Part shown: positions 25,596-39,966 of the stretch, piece by piece
Numbering within the stretch: position 1 is the first letter of the stretch
Layout: each line of letters opens with the position of its first letter
Assembly: GCA_947568835.1 (NCBI GenBank)
Contig: OX387605.1
Location: forward strand, 16,558,418 to 16,622,417
DNA length: 64,000 bases
DNA from: Protonemura montana
Lineage: Eukaryota > Arthropoda > Insecta > Plecoptera > Nemouridae
Direction: 5' to 3'
Position numbers and translations under genes: made by a program
The notes under the pieces: generated by a model
Databases searched by the model: none
What the model was told of the DNA's origin: nothing
What the model saw: only the letters and a program-made list of their open reading frames with translations

Positions 25596-27145
25596 AAATA
25601 CTAAACAAATAGACTATAATCATTTTACTGTGATTATAAAAATAATGTGTAGACACAACTACCCAGGAAAATGTATGTGAGAATCGGTGGAGGTGCCATG
25701 TGCATTGCTCTGTGGGCTGCGTTCGGGGGTTAGTGAAAATTCAGCTACAACATTGGCACACAATTATGCAAGTTTGAGGCAACTTGGTGAATTGCGTTCA
25801 TTCATTTCGGGCCAAATCCGGTGAACACTAATTTTCTTAATATCTTTCCACGGTATGTTAACACGATTCACACGATTTAAATGATTTTTCCTTGTAAACA
25901 TACACACATACATACATTGTCTGCCACCGCGGCCATTAGCAACAAACCAGTGTATTACTTATCATAATACCGATTGGTTTGATCACGTGCTAGAGCGTCG
26001 CTGAATGCATGTCATGGATGTTTAGCCGGCAATGCCAGCTATCGAAGCAATCGTTACCCGACCGCCATTAGGACGATATCAGTACCCACAAATCACTCAG
26101 TATTGTTTTTACACATTTTATGCCATGCATTTTAACGATTTTTGTGTGCAGTGCAAACATTCACAGTCAGAGTGCATGTAATCAGACACAAGGAACACTT
26201 ACCATTACATTACTAAGTATATTTATTTCATTTTTCTAAATATATTTTTCTAACTATGCCTTTAAAAGATTAACGCCTGTTTGTTTGCCTAGCAAGAGCT
26301 TTTCTGCGCTAAAAAAAAATGCGACAAAAGGATTTATTTTTATCTGAAAATATTTTGTCTTTTTCATTTTTTTTTTTTCATATTTGTGCTGGTATTCGTA
26401 TTGCGTTAGCAGTTAGGTTCAATTAATTAGGAAACACTACCACCATTTAATTTCTGTTATTTTTTCAAGATACGCCAAACAAGTATTAATTTTTATCATT
26501 GAAATTAGTCGACGATTTTAGCGCAGACTTCACTAGAGTAACACGAATCTATGTGCACATTTATCTACCCTAGCACTTTTATAAAATCAGACTTCTTTTT
26601 ACATGTTTTGTACGCGATATTCCTTTAAGCTAAACATTCTTTAATTGCTGTTATATTACACACCTTTCCGCAGCGATTGCCCCGAGAGTGCCGATCAGGG
26701 CATTAGTATCTCGCCTAACGACCAACTTCGTGCCCGCGACAAAAGCACGGGATCTCTCGACTTTCAGTCCCTACTCCCAACCAAGACTTACTAAGCCACA
26801 ATGTTAAGAACAGCTTGTTGCTGCTATATTGAAACCCCGCAGAGCCCCGCATTCACATCTTGGCTGTCTTTACGGGCAAACGCACGACGGGGGCCGCCTA
26901 AAGTTCCCTAAAAGACTTGCCCTAGACATACTAAGTGAGTTTCAATCCCCCCAGGGTTGGCTCTGTGCACTTAAGATGACAAATTTTAAAGGGGAACTGG
27001 AAAAAAAAAATTTTTACACGCAGTGAAAAGCTACAGTTTTTAATGGTGCGCTTTTTTTTTACAATCTCTTTGCCTTTCAACAAGTTTGTCATAATTCATA
27101 AAAGATGGCATTAATCTTATGCACGTAGCGTGGTTCGACTTCTTC

Positions 27146-27167
27146 AGCTTTGCTTCTTCAGGTAGAG
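27146..27167 (+). other. Weaker recursive splice candidate at 27161|27162
   Basis: The pyrimidine-rich cttcagctttgcttctt ends in cAG and runs directly into GTAGAG. The acceptor half is good; the donor half departs from GTAAGT at two positions, so this is a weaker candidate than those at 21979 and 50366. Confidence 0.22.
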
Positions 27168-28257
27168 CGTTGAGAAAAACTATTCAATGTCTTGTTTGTG
27201 TGTTCCTCTTTCACTTTCTTTGACTGTCGACTGTCGTCACTCGACACCGAGGGATGAAATTCAACCCCCTTTGTGGCAAACGAATAGGATTATCAAATAC
27301 ACCGCAGTCGTATTTATTATCAGAAATATTTTATTATGGTGGTGTTATTGTTTAAAAAGCTTTATTACAACAGTTTGTCAAATATAAACTTCAAAGGGCA
27401 ATTTAATCCCTTTAATGTGTAAGCGGCACAAGTACAAATTGAAGGCTGGTTTCAAAAAATTGGTGGCTTTCAAAAAATTATCTGGCTTCGTCATGGATAG
27501 CGTATTTACTCATAAATATCAAGTTTTTTAAACTGTACGGAGCGAAAATTGTTGCAAACGTTCGTAATTGTGACGAAGTGGCGAATCTATCAATTTGCAT
27601 TTCGCCAATGAAATCTTGTAACGAATTTGATATAAACCGTGTATACTAGTACCTACTCAAAGCACCGGTTGTTATAGCAATTTCAAACTTCTCTCATCTC
27701 CATATATTGTTTTATCGCCATCGGCTACTCACACCTGTGACCTTCTCGTGGAACTGATTTGCGGGCAACCCTCGGTCTGCAGGGCATTGTTTCGTTTGTT
27801 TGACCACGCCATTGATTCAAGACTCACATGCAAAGGGCCGTGAATTCCACTCGACCACACACCTCCATCGAGCGCGGAGCGGCACACGAGACCGCCATAA
27901 TACCTAGACTTTGCGAATCAGCACGCCGACATCGCCGACGTTCCAGATACCGATACTCTCGTCCTACCTTTGGTCCCACAACAGGCACATTGTTGTTGTA
28001 GCTATCCAAACCAACCATGCCTGTATGCCTCATGCCCATGACTAGTGTATCAAAATTCTAGCTAGCCGACCAGATATCTTATCCAGATTGTGTTCATATT
28101 ATTATAAGCTCGTTGAAATATGCCCCAATTATTCACTGAATTATTAAACAAGAAGTGAGCACGCACCGCACAGAACCGGACCAGTCCAATCTACCCTCAC
28201 TACTGCAAGAGTTGATAAAATCACTTTCATGAAACTTCCATTAAAGCTCACCCAGCT

Positions 28258-28316
28258 CTTAATTATTCGGAGAGTTTTTAATGCACATTATTGTAATTAT
28301 GCAATTACTTATCGTT
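28258..28316. promoter_or_regulatory. Cluster of TAAT/ATTA homeodomain-like motifs
   Basis: Within about 60 bp occur cttaattattc, tttttaatgcac, attattgtaattatgc and gcaattactt, giving at least five TAAT/ATTA cores and an ATGCAAT octamer-like half. This density is greater than nearby sequence of similar AT content. It would suit an enhancer for Hox/POU-type factors, but no binding can be shown from sequence alone. Confidence 0.25.
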
Positions 28317-31300
28317 TGATCTGAATGTCCCCGTTGCGCGGCAGTGGCCTATCGGGTCTGGGAGCGCTCCGGCTGGCAAGTTACTTTGGCGGCGGTGGTG
28401 GTGGGATCGAGGGAGTCTGATCCTCGATAAAGGGGCGCAATCACGGCGCGTAATAAATAATTAAAGCCCCCATTTCGGTACCGAATTAGGCTTTCTATAG
28501 CTGAACAAACTCGGTGGGTATTGATTCAGCAACAAGGACTTTCATCGTATGTAACACTATAGATTGTTTGCTGGGAGGATACAGTTTGCGGGTTAATATG
28601 CGAAAGCAGACTGTTCGCAAAGTCGTAGATGGTAATTGGAAGCTGTGTGTTATGTTTCTTGCGTTTCTGGGCGCAAGTCAGAGGTGTCTTCTTCCTAAAC
28701 AAGTTCATTATCAAGTTTTGGCCCGAGACAAAAGGATTATTTTTCTTTTTTGTAATGTTTAACAGCAAGAGAACACGTCTTTTCTCATTTTGCTGGTGCG
28801 TGATTCAAAGGGAGCGCGTAATAATACAGTAGCCAGCCATATTTTAAGCTGCAAACACCAACTCTTTGTAAAGTCTGGACGAGGAAAGCACCAAAGCGTC
28901 ATTTATTTGCCGCTAGATGCTGTTCAAAGAAACGCTAGTTAACGGATTTTTTTTTCTCTCTTTATTACAGTCTTGCAACAAGACGATATTTCTTTGAGAA
29001 TAAATTTGTTTTAATTAGAAAGATGGATTTACGGACAAGTTGAGTCTCGAGAAAATTAATTGAAAACAAATGACTACATCCGTGACGAATTTGTTTTGTC
29101 GCTCAAAATTATTAGTCGAAATTCAAAATATTTTCTAAAAACGTTATCTTCCTTACGTGCTTACAAAAAGAAAGTGAATCCACCATTTACTTCGTGGCGT
29201 GGTTGTCGAACTCGACGATTTATTGCAGGCAACAGTGCATGTGTCACAGGTATTTCGTTGGCATCGATACCTACTCAGTAAAAATGATATCGCTTCTGCA
29301 ATTACGATGAGAAAGCTGAACGTTCCCTTGGGAGCGTAGACTTGTATCATCGATTTTGAGAAAAGAGATTTATTTTCCATCTCTTCAATATCCTACCCAT
29401 CCACTCCTCAGTGAATTGTCATTGTAATTCTATGAGAGATGCCTCACCGGACCAACGAGGGAGGCTGAGGAAGGAAAACTGATATGATGCATACAAGGAA
29501 GAGTGTGCGAGATCGAATACGCTCCAGGCACACCCCAAGCCGTGGTGCGATTAGCTTTCTTCGATATGTTCCGTCGATATCAATGTCCGGACCAGCACCA
29601 CAAAAGCTCCTTTCTATAAAAGCACCGTATTATTCATAATTTAACACGTCTTCCCTAACATGGCTTTGCCGCATTCCACTGTAAAACAGTGAATAAAACG
29701 TTTCAAATAGATACGACTTGAAATGTGAATAAATGTTATTAGTTTTTTCGGAAATAAACTGTGTACTCTATTTTAAGGAATTGAGACGATCTGAAATTAA
29801 TGGAGCATTACCAAATGCAGCTCACATCTGAGGTGTAATCCCCGGTAAAGCGCGTTCATCCTGGCGATAATTCACAGCTCCTGGCTAGGGTATATCATTG
29901 GAATTTCCCCGGCAAGCCCCGATCCGATGCCTCAGTGTGTCGCCAGATCCCACCTTAGAATAACTCTCCCCAAGCTTCCTCTTTCGCCCCCATCTCCAGC
30001 CTATCTCTATTCAAATTTCCGCCAGATCCCTAGCACCGATTTACTTTCCAGTGGGCCTGGACATCTTTCTAGTGTTACGTCATAGCCAATTCAACAAGAA
30101 AGAAATAAAAAATACAGGTACGACGGAGCAAGAGAGACAGAGAGAGAGAAGGTTTGGTTTCTTAGAAATATGCACATCGTAAAAAACTGTAAGAAAACGG
30201 GAAACATATTATTACATACGAGTTGGTTTGAACGTCATAGGGTATGAAGCTTATTTCATAGTTGTTCGTAACCACTCTTAAAGAGGGATGATTCTCCCCT
30301 AGAAGCTAATCTGGTGGAAAAATATCTCCCTCGGGGTTGTTGTGAAAGGAAAGTTGAATCAACATTTCCAATATTTATTGTATATTGGCAAATAATGATG
30401 TGCACTCGTGCTCTCGTGCCTCCGAGGCAATTCTTTACTAGATTCGCACTTGCACGCTGAATTGTGGACGATTTTTATTTGCGTTTCACATACAACTCTC
30501 ATTTTGGAACCAAAATTCAATTGGCATGAAAAAGTAAGGGGCCACGTTTTATCTAATATACTTACTTGAAATCAAGCTCGAGGAAAATAATACACTGTTG
30601 TTGGCACTCGTGCCACGGCATTTTACGGGGAGGCAGAAAAGCAGCTTTACCTTATACTCTCTCCAGTCTCAGGTCGTCTTAGCTGCGTGACTATTTTACC
30701 AGAAACAGTATTCGGTTGCATGAAAATAAGAAAGCCATGAAGATATCTTCCATTTCCCATATTTAAATATGTTATTAAAGAAAGCCATCAGCTTTTTCAA
30801 GCGTCAGTGGGCTTAAGCCAGTAGAATGCTCCTACCGAGTTCTTGACGTCGTCTCAGTTTTTATCTCGTTTACAAGAGAAATGCGTTTCATCAACGCGAT
30901 TCGTTTTTCCGGTATTAGTCCCGACGTACGGAGATCACAGGTTATTACTACAAAAGGAAATGAAAAGGACTTCTTGTGCCTTCATTACGATAAGCTCAAG
31001 GGGAGCTGAACGCGCGAGACGCGGCGAGAGCAGCCATGAAGGAAATTGAAACCGAACCAAGGATGTTGCTCGGAAAGCGACTTATTTTCTTCATTTACAC
31101 GGTACTTCATATTTTTACGATCTGTACATTTTGGAAGAGCGAATAGTGGTATTAAAAAAAAAGAGTCAGGACAGCATGGTTCCATCAGATTCCTTTATTG
31201 TATAACTTCGAGATTGAGAAACGACGATTCGATTTGCGAACATTTTCTTTTCTCTAATCGACGATTAATTGCTTTAATCCGTCAAAGCAAACGAGTCACT

Positions 31301-33086
31301 AATGAATTTGACCCACAACTTTGAAAGCTCGCCGTAAAGTATTAATAAAAAGTTCTCATGCGGAGACTACGAAACTTTTTGATCAAAATTGTTTCGCAAA
31401 GTTATTATCAAAATTAATGCTTCTTTAACAAAAAAGCACAAATAAAAGTGGCTTTGTTTCAGAAACTCTTGAAAACTTGATTAAACATTTCGTATTCGAA
31501 TGGTCGACATTTCGACCCTATTGAACTGTGACAGTAATGACAGTTATTTTATTACTAGTTTTCTGTTACTCATTTCGGCGTGCGTTTCGAAGAGCAAATA
31601 AGAATTCTCTTTATGCTACGTTTAAGTCGCAAAATTTATGTCAACTACAGCCGAAATGACGGCACCCAACGTCGTGATCTGCGTAAGAAGTGTGGTTAAA
31701 ATGCGAGGAAGCTCGGTAGTGCAGGACGCTGTTGCGGGTGTGTACTAACATCACATTACTGGATAGTTATTGTGAGAGTGTGTCTGGAAGGAAAACGAAT
31801 CTCCTTCTTGCTACATGAATATGCTGCGACCTCCTGCCTGCATGCATATGATATTAATATGAACCCCCACAAAACATGGGCCGCACGTGATCGCCCAAAC
31901 AACATACAAAACGATACACTATACAAAAAGCTCGACCGGCCGCGTATAGGTATAGTTATAATATCGTATTTCATTCCGAAATTAATCTCCCGGAAAAAGT
32001 TATGGATTGCAATTTCGAAAATGGAATTATTTAATACAGTGTGAACTATTTTTTTTTCTCACCACTCCGGTTAAATCATCCAAACCCCTATTCGAAACGC
32101 ATTTATCGAGGCGAGCGATTTTCAAACGCACAGTATTTTAATACTACTTGATATGGACGCAACACACACGCGGCAAGATACCATCTTTGCCACCCCCTGA
32201 AAGCCCCCACACACATGCCCCCCGTTCACATATACCCATCCTCCAATTTCTCTCGGTCCTAGCATCTTGATAGCATCGAATAGCACCACTGGGAAAGATA
32301 AATAGTAAATAGTCATGCAGCATCCAGGCCAGGAGCAAGTCGCTCAGTCGGTCGCTTGGCCAAGCTGCTGGCCATGCTAGCTATCGCCTATATGTGGCGG
32401 CAGTGGTACAGTACAGCTTGGTGCAGTACTTGACTACCAATTGCGAGGCGCGTTCGATGTCCGCGTCTAGCATGTGCTATCGTTGCTCCCTGTGTCGCCG
32501 AGGGCCTTTGTTGAGGTGGACAGTAATCCAGCTATTGTTCAGCTTAATATAATAAACGAGTGGACATCCAACGCGAATGCTTTTACACCCAGCGATACAA
32601 GTATAATTTCAGATGAATAAATAAACTACTTGTTTCGGTATGGCTATATACGCCGTATGTATAGTTCAATATAAAACCTTTGCTTGTATTGTTTCAACTT
32701 TGTATGGGTGGCTTGCACCATTATATAAAGTTTTTTTTTTCTTTATGGTATCCATTTTCTTTGATAGTTTCGGGCTTCGTTTATGCATGAGAAAAAGTAA
32801 GGCATACGGTTTGAACATCGCCGTTTGATGTGAGCATAAAAATAAGGAGTGCGGCGGCCTCCACGGAATTCTGGGCAGATAGGAGAACGCCCCAGAGATT
32901 TAGTAACAATACGAGGGGTGAGTTTTCGGGGAGGGCATCACCCACGTCCTGATATAAGCTCTTCTGCAAATGTCAGAAATATATTGGTGGTTGCGAGTAA
33001 TAGGCAGCAGCACCAAGGGTGCGTTGTATATAAAGTCAATCCAGAGTTTCTTTAGGGGTGCTATTCGGTGCGTTCGAACCGATTCA

Positions 33087-33100
33087 GGGGGGGGGGGGGG
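33087..33100. repeat. G14 homopolymer
   Basis: Fourteen consecutive G follow gattca. Confidence 0.9.
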
Positions 33101-36100
33101 CAGAGACATAATAATTGGGGGGTTCCGTCACGACACACGGATGGCCCCATTCATCGGTGATTTTCATTTTGTGTCCACTCTTGTTTATTTCCCTCGAGCT
33201 GTAATTCCCGTGACTGTGTTTATTATTACAATAACCTAATCAACGATATCACGCGCGCACTTATTCCCAGATCGTCGTGTTTAATTAAGTTTCACCCCGG
33301 AGGTTGGCGACTTTTGCTGCCTACCGACCTATGTCGATCATTCGTTTTCCGACTTTTCTTTTCATGGGCCCAGCGAGCTTCACGCTTGCAATAAATTTGT
33401 CATTATGGATTGTTTCGTATGCAATATGCCATGAAACGGAACTGAAATGGACAGATTTTTTCCCATTTCGTCCGAGTTCCATTTGTTCTGTGACGCGTAC
33501 AAACGATCCGGCTCGAATTCTAAAAGAGGCGTTATGATAAATGGAGCTCGCTATCACTTGCTTGTAATATTTTTCTCCGCCCGGTTGAAATCGCGCATAT
33601 GCCCAGTTATTTTTGCTTTCCAAATTAAATCATTGCTCTCCGAACGTGTATAGGTATAGGTGTACGTATACGGCAGTAGGAAACAGCGCTTACAACATTA
33701 GAGTTTGAAAGAACTTGTGCAACGCCATCAGGGGTTAAATTCTCTAATCCAAGTACCCTGCCCATAGATCTGCATTTGCTCGAAGAGTGTGCACTTATTT
33801 ATTCATTGCGTTACGTACGGCTACCATAAACGTGATTAAGACATCAAAAGAGCCAGCACTGAGCAACGAGTTCTTTCAAAATAGTCCCGAGGGGGTCAGG
33901 GGTGAAAATTAAGAGTCTGGAGAGTGCAAACTGGATTTAATAAAACTTTAACAGCCCCCACTAGAAATAAAAGAACTATGATGAAATTCTATAAACATCT
34001 TATATGGCGACTGTCATTTAAGAGTTGATAATTTTATGTAGAGTAACATCACTCAACTTTTCACTCCATTGTGATGTTGGCAATAGTTGAAGGGGGGTTG
34101 GTTCTCGGGCAAAGACACCGCAGGGAGTCGTATAAGGACATTGAGAGGGTGGATGGAGGAGAGGAATCAAATTGTGAGAGCGTCTCTCATACCCCAAAAA
34201 CCATTCCTTTTCATTGACGCTCGACAATGAGCGATAGTTTGTCGCTGCTGCCGCCGTGCGGAGTGAGCGCTTTATCGCTTTGTGGTGACAATTGCAGCCA
34301 CTCAAAGTTTTTATTCCCATTCAGAAGATATTTTTATACCAACTGACTGAATTGTGTGCCTTGTTCGGCATACTATCTTTCGGTTTCTGGTTGGACAGCT
34401 CTGGTTTTTCGGACCGCGGAGCCATCTGGCCCGTCCTCGTGCGTCCAATGCATAAACGAGCAGAGAATTAACTCCTCTCTGGTGTTTAGGCACCGCTGGT
34501 GACAGAAGGGGTGGTGACGAGACAAAATGAATGCTTTCACGTCGAAATCAGCCCATTTATTCCAAGCCTTTATTTCTACAAAGAGTCGTTACAACTCATT
34601 GCTTCGCTACGGCAAAAAGCAAATAAATTATTTATCAACAATGTACAAAATTCACTTTGAAGTTTGATATTTTCTTTGATCGATTAAGACGAGTGATCCC
34701 AGCCAGCGTTCATAGGAGGCGGCTTGGAATTTCGTCTACGGAATCTTTAAAGGTAATTTTGACGCTTCAGTAAGCATGAAAAGTCTCAAAGATGATGAAA
34801 ACGTTTGTAATATCTTGCTGATTGCCTCAGAAATTCACTTTTATTGCCCAATCGAGACGGGAAACTTGGTGCACAGGTCAGATGAATCTTTATTGGCCGT
34901 CCATCCTTGTTGCTATGGTTTCATCCCCTTTTAATAACCATGGATGTATCCTCTCCTACGAGAGTCATTGTCCTTCCGTCTACTTTTGGTGCCTGCAGCT
35001 TTAATTCATAGTTCCTAAGATAAATCGCGTCATATTACTGCACCATGCCAACCATATTCCTATGCGTCACACATAATTGGGCAAAGCAATATAAAATAGA
35101 TTCTAATTGCCAATTTGAATAGTTCGTAATTGGACAGTTATAACACATTTTTTATTATTTGTTAGCATAGAGTCGATAATTGGGGTGTGAAAAGTTTTAT
35201 GCCTTCGCCTTAACATAATGTTAGGGTAGTTTCTAATGGAGGGTGCAAACTAAGATAATAATATTTCGAGGAGTAGCGAAGTCAGCAGATGGGGAGACGC
35301 GACGTATTATGAATGGTGGCGATGTGCGGCGAGTCATCTCGATCGACACCCCCTATTTTGACCTCCCACCCGTCAGTCCGTCATAGCACACCCCTGAATG
35401 CTGCATGATTGCACATCTGTCGTGGAGCGTGCGGTGGTAAAGCGAGGAATGACGCCTTCAGGCTTGGCTGCGGTCCATCCGAATGTTTGCTGAGAGAGGC
35501 GCGTGACTGGAAAGAACGGTAGCATCAAACCGCATTTCCAAGGCGTGGATAATTCAAGTTGCCACAACATAGTGTTAGCGGCGGCCTGGGAAGTGTGTTC
35601 AACCCCCGAATGCACCGTTGAGCGAATGCAATGTATGTATCAATTCGTTGCGCGTTTGCCGCTTGGGTGCAACTGTCAGTGTGTTGTTAGGCCCTCGGTG
35701 CAACTGCGGATTCTTTTCACCGATTTAATGACGCGTCTTTTTAGCTACAAACGGAGAGGAACGGCGCTGGAGTGGAGTTGGCGCCATGTGCTAGCGCCGC
35801 GAACAAAGGAAACGAACGTGTAGCGAATGGGATTCTTTTTGTGCTAAAAATTGCATTTCCCGTTATGATCTGCCATGAAACAATTTAATCTGCGATATCT
35901 CCGTCTGATGCAAATTCGTGAGATTCCGAGTACGTTGCTTGCTGGAACGAATGGATTGCATAAATTTTTGATTCAATATTGAAATCTAGTAATGCAGATC
36001 TGAATCGTTTTGTATTTGTACGTGCCGCGAAGAACTAGACACTTATTAACGTTGATTCGCGTTTTGTAGCTAACTTTACAATTTTTGCGTAGCCATTTTA

Positions 36101-39100
36101 ATTCGATTCAAAGTCGATGCACTATCAAGGTAGTCAATTAGCGATAAATTACTTTCAAACTCGAGAGAAACGAAAAACACGACTCACAAATATATATATA
36201 TTCATCATGATTCGAATAACGCCCATTTCATTCTTGCGCTGGTGTATCCTTGATACGTGTCGTGAGATTTTGCATGCTGATACCTAGCTCAAGGCGTACC
36301 ATGTTGTGATATAAAATGAAGATGCCCGGACCCTGAGACTTTCCGGTGCGTCGCGACGGCGACGGCGACGGCGACGGCGTCGCCCTCGTAACTCACGGAC
36401 TTTATTCTCATGATCCTGATACAGTTACATCCCCTGGTTTTCATCAGCTCCTGTTTATCACGTTGTCCATTTACACGCCCTAATCCTGGTACATAAATTT
36501 GTAGCACTGCTGGGTGTTTGCGTCTTCCCCACCCATGCCGTTCGCTTATGTATATGTGAATGTTGTATACGATATTCTACCAAGTTATTGGTTACTAGCA
36601 GGATTGAAGCTGCTTCCATAGTACAGCTTTGTGACACCAGCACGTCAACTCTTATTTATTATAAAACTGTACAGAGAGGTCAACTTTTTATCTATTATTA
36701 TTTTAAGGATATTTCTACAAGCCACGGTGCGATACGTTTTTTTTTAATTACAAAATTAAATTATGTAAAAATGTTATTTCAATGGTTACGTTGAGTTTTT
36801 TAACTTACTCTTGTCTATTTATAATTCTTCACATGAGTTCAAATGCGTGATAGCTTTTTAAAATGGTTCATACCCTGAACACCACCACCGCTACACCACC
36901 TTGTTCTGCCGCCATTTGCCTCTGATCCTAATCGAGGACAAGTTCGTGTCAAATTGAATTAACCCTACTGGATAACGCTGACTTTTGAATGGCCATCAGA
37001 CATCCCACTTCCTTGTTGATCAAAGAAATTGTCGCACCGCTATCGTTCTTTCTTCATCGTTTATATCAGCATACATTTTGCATGCATAATTACTGACCAA
37101 GTAATCGGGTCAAAGATTTCAGCAACGTTATTTGCATTCTAGATTTTTACCCCGTGGACTAATAACCTGGATACTTTGTCTCAACTGAACAATTTCTTCA
37201 CTATTTTTTTTAGCTGAAAGCCTTGAAAAAATGTTTAAATAGAGGTTTACATACGCCACACATTTAATTATCGACGTGTTGAAATAAAAATTTAATTTTC
37301 TTTGTGCAGAAAAGTGCGTGTTTGGGTTTGTCCGGCTATTTCCATATGAATGCGTGCATCGATCTCAGCTACAGTGTGTCGATGTGCGTGCTCCACAGCG
37401 TAGCGCTTTCAGAGAATGGCAAAACTGTAATAACGACACTCGCTTTTCCAGGATGGAAATTAAATAACTTTGCGATATTATGGACATTGATATTTGATAG
37501 GTCAGTCATTTTTTCTTATGCAGTTGGTATTCGTGTCGATATGGGTTTGGGGTTACCATGATTTACTTTATTTTCTTTACGGTGCGTTTCTGCAAGCATT
37601 TCCACAAATTTAAATCCCAAATTTAAAGTCTAGAAGAAAGAAATGTGCGTGTTAATTTGTGTGTTAATCACAAACACTTTAAAAACCATTAAATAACTCT
37701 TGGAACAATGTAAATAAAATAAATTCGACAGGAAAACCTTGTTCGTAACAGTACATAGATGACCTTGGATGCCAAATGTAACAGAAAATGATGTTGGTTA
37801 CTGTGTAAATGGAAAAATACTCTTAAAGTTATTATAAAATAGCTAAAACACTGGAAAACTAAACTTAACTCCTGATTTTGGAGTTTACATTACTTCGGGG
37901 AAAGTTTCAACTGAAAGTTTCTGTTGTTTTTAATGTGTCAAATGTGGCAGAAAGGGACGAAATGAAAATCCACTCATTTATTTCATGTCATCTGTCACAG
38001 TGTCACCCTATATTACTTTACAAATATTAACCATATAATTAATTTAACTTTCCCTTTTTTCCGCCATAGTTCACCCAGCAGTTGGCTTTAAATTCATCAC
38101 CCCTCGCGTATTTTTTTACTTCAGTTTCAATTCAGATCTACTCATCCGACGGCATGCGGAATGGCTCAACTTGCATTTCATAACACGAGCACCGTAATTT
38201 GCAATGCACCGCAGACTATTTTTAATATATTGTACTATTTTCCATCACGTCATGTTTAGAATGGCATTTTCCAGCAGCCTTCACGCGCCAAGCGAATTTG
38301 GCAGCTAGTAGCTTATAGACCGAAAATGGCGTAGCAACACCGAGCTCGTCGCCGGTGATATTAATACACTGCGACTTAATAATCAATGTTTCAGCACTTG
38401 GCTATTTCATATGGAAATCTGGTTCCCTCGGATTTCTTATCTTCTGCACCTGAGTCGTCTCTTTTGACAACCGCTAATATTCCTCGGCACTGAAGAACGC
38501 CGCGTTCGCGTGGCTAGGCTCGCACAACTGTTTAATTAACAAGCAGGCGCACATTCTCAGCAGTCAGATTACATCATCGCGAAATTACTCTAAGCATTCA
38601 AGACGAGACGGAAAAGCTTTTTGTGCTCGTCACTCGAAAACTGAAACTCATCGGTACCGAGACGGGAGGTTTTTCTGCGAATCAACTCACTTGTGCACTT
38701 CGAAATAAACAAGAATGAATTTAATTTTAATGAAATAATCGTGTACCGCTCACGCGCGTGCGAGTGGGGAACAACAATGAATCAAGTTTATATCCTCGCA
38801 TTTTGAAAGTTTTGTATAATTCTACCCACTGTTATTTATTAGTTGGTTAAACAAGGTAAGCGACAAATTATTTTGCTAATACCGGAAAACTAGTGGCTCC
38901 TGAACGGTAAGGGAGGGGAAGTGTTATTGTCTTATGTTTCATTTAGGAGCGTATTTCAAGGGGTTCGTTTACGCTAGCTGTGTGAGCCTTGTTCCTATTA
39001 AAGGATTAAATTCGCCTAACGTGGAAATGCTATTATTGCCAGAGGGCCTCTATGCTGCTTTCGTTTTCACGTTCGCGACAACAATCGCGTCATAAAAGCT

Positions 39101-39370
39101 AATATCAGATTAAATGTTACTATTTTCATGCACAGTCCGTACCGGGGTCGTTTTCCATATTCCGGGCCAAGTCCCTCAAAGCTGAGCGAAAATAAACATG
39201 CATGGACCTCGAAACACAGTGACAAACATGCTGAAAAACTAGCTGGTTTCCGGCGACGTTACGCGTGCAACTCGAGCTAAGCATTTTTACCGAATAAAAT
39301 TACAGTGCCAGGTTTCAGCTTCGAAGTCGGTTTTTTTTCCAGGATTTCATCCCTTATTTCGTGTATAGGC
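33101..39370. other. Non-coding intronic stretch up to the retrotransposon
   Basis: No gene is supported. Notable items are a cgacgg hexamer repeat (36347-36384), a short TA repeat near 36189-36200 and a CpG-rich patch near 38330-38360. The final 4 bases before the retrotransposon are its left target duplication. Confidence 0.5.
36347..36384. repeat. (CGACGG)n hexamer repeat
   Basis: Four near-perfect cgacgg units are flanked by gcgtcgcgac on the left (11 of 12 bases of the palindrome seen at 23179) and gcgtcgcc on the right, making the stretch partly self-complementary. Confidence 0.88.
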
Positions 39371-39374
39371 CTAT
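39371..39374. repeat. Left target-site duplication of the LTR retrotransposon (ctat)
   Basis: The four bases ctat immediately precede the left LTR and recur immediately after the right LTR at 45776-45779. A 4-bp duplication is typical of integrase-mediated Ty3/gypsy insertion. Extending to five bases breaks the match. Confidence 0.85.
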
Positions 39375-39952
39375 TGTCATGGAGCGGACAGGTACTTTTT
39401 AGAATCAATAACCCTTTTCCAAATTCTTTACGTTTTAACAAGGGATGATGCTTGCTATTCACACAGTCTTGGACAATTAGTCTCAAAGGCCATCCCGTCG
39501 GTCATTGCCCGCGCGCTTTAGAAATACAGTCACTTATCAATCACACCTGCATTTAGGTATTTCAACTTGCACCCTCCCACCAAGTGTCTCTTGAGTTAGC
39601 AATGTGAACCCCGATTTGAGGGCACAAAACATTGTCCAGCTAAAGCAAAAGACACTCTCTGCTCATCCTCGCTCTAGGACGGACGTGTCCTGATCTTCTC
39701 GAAATGTAAGTCTTTTTACTCACTTGGTGTAGTTTTAGGATTGTGTCATTAAATAAATATCTCAGTTCACCAAATCATTTCTTATCACGTATAGACTTTT
39801 CACAAAGTCGCCCACGAGCCTTCCGCCGATCATGTCTACCGACTTCTAAATTATCCCTTCAGGAAACAGGGTCCAGATCCCTTAACCTCTGGTGGTGGCA
39901 GCATGGAACCGCTACCCGGTCCACAACATTTAGGTGGCCGCGATCCACAACA
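39375..39952 (+). repeat. 5' LTR (578 bp)
   Basis: It begins tgtcatggagcgg and ends cgatccacaaca. It contains an AATAAA at 39752-39757 as a likely polyadenylation signal and a near-perfect splice donor (aaat|GTAAGT, GT at 39706-39707). No clear TATA box was recognised. The last 33 bases hold an imperfect copy of the LTR/primer-site junction (see 39920-39966). By eye it is identical to the 3' LTR over its whole length. Confidence 0.95.
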
Positions 39953-39966
39953 TTTTGATGGCAGCG
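39920..39966 (+). repeat. 24-bp-spaced imperfect duplication across the LTR end and primer site
   Basis: The 23-base segment 39920-39942 (tccacaacatttaggtggcc plus gcg) matches 39944-39966 (tccacaacattttgatggca plus gcg) at 20 of 23 positions. The second copy spans the LTR terminus and the start of the primer-binding site, so the first copy looks like an older LTR/primer-site junction now captured inside the LTR. The copy within the LTR is also present in the 3' LTR. Confidence 0.8.

Larger units (their letters stand above)
25596..33086. other. Non-coding intronic stretch
   Basis: No gene is supported. Contents noticed are a fused acceptor-donor at 27161, a dense cluster of TAAT-type homeodomain-like motifs (28258-28316), a GGC/GGT triplet patch near 28388-28407, and several A/T runs (for example 26310-26320 and 27001-27015). 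Confidence 0.5.
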
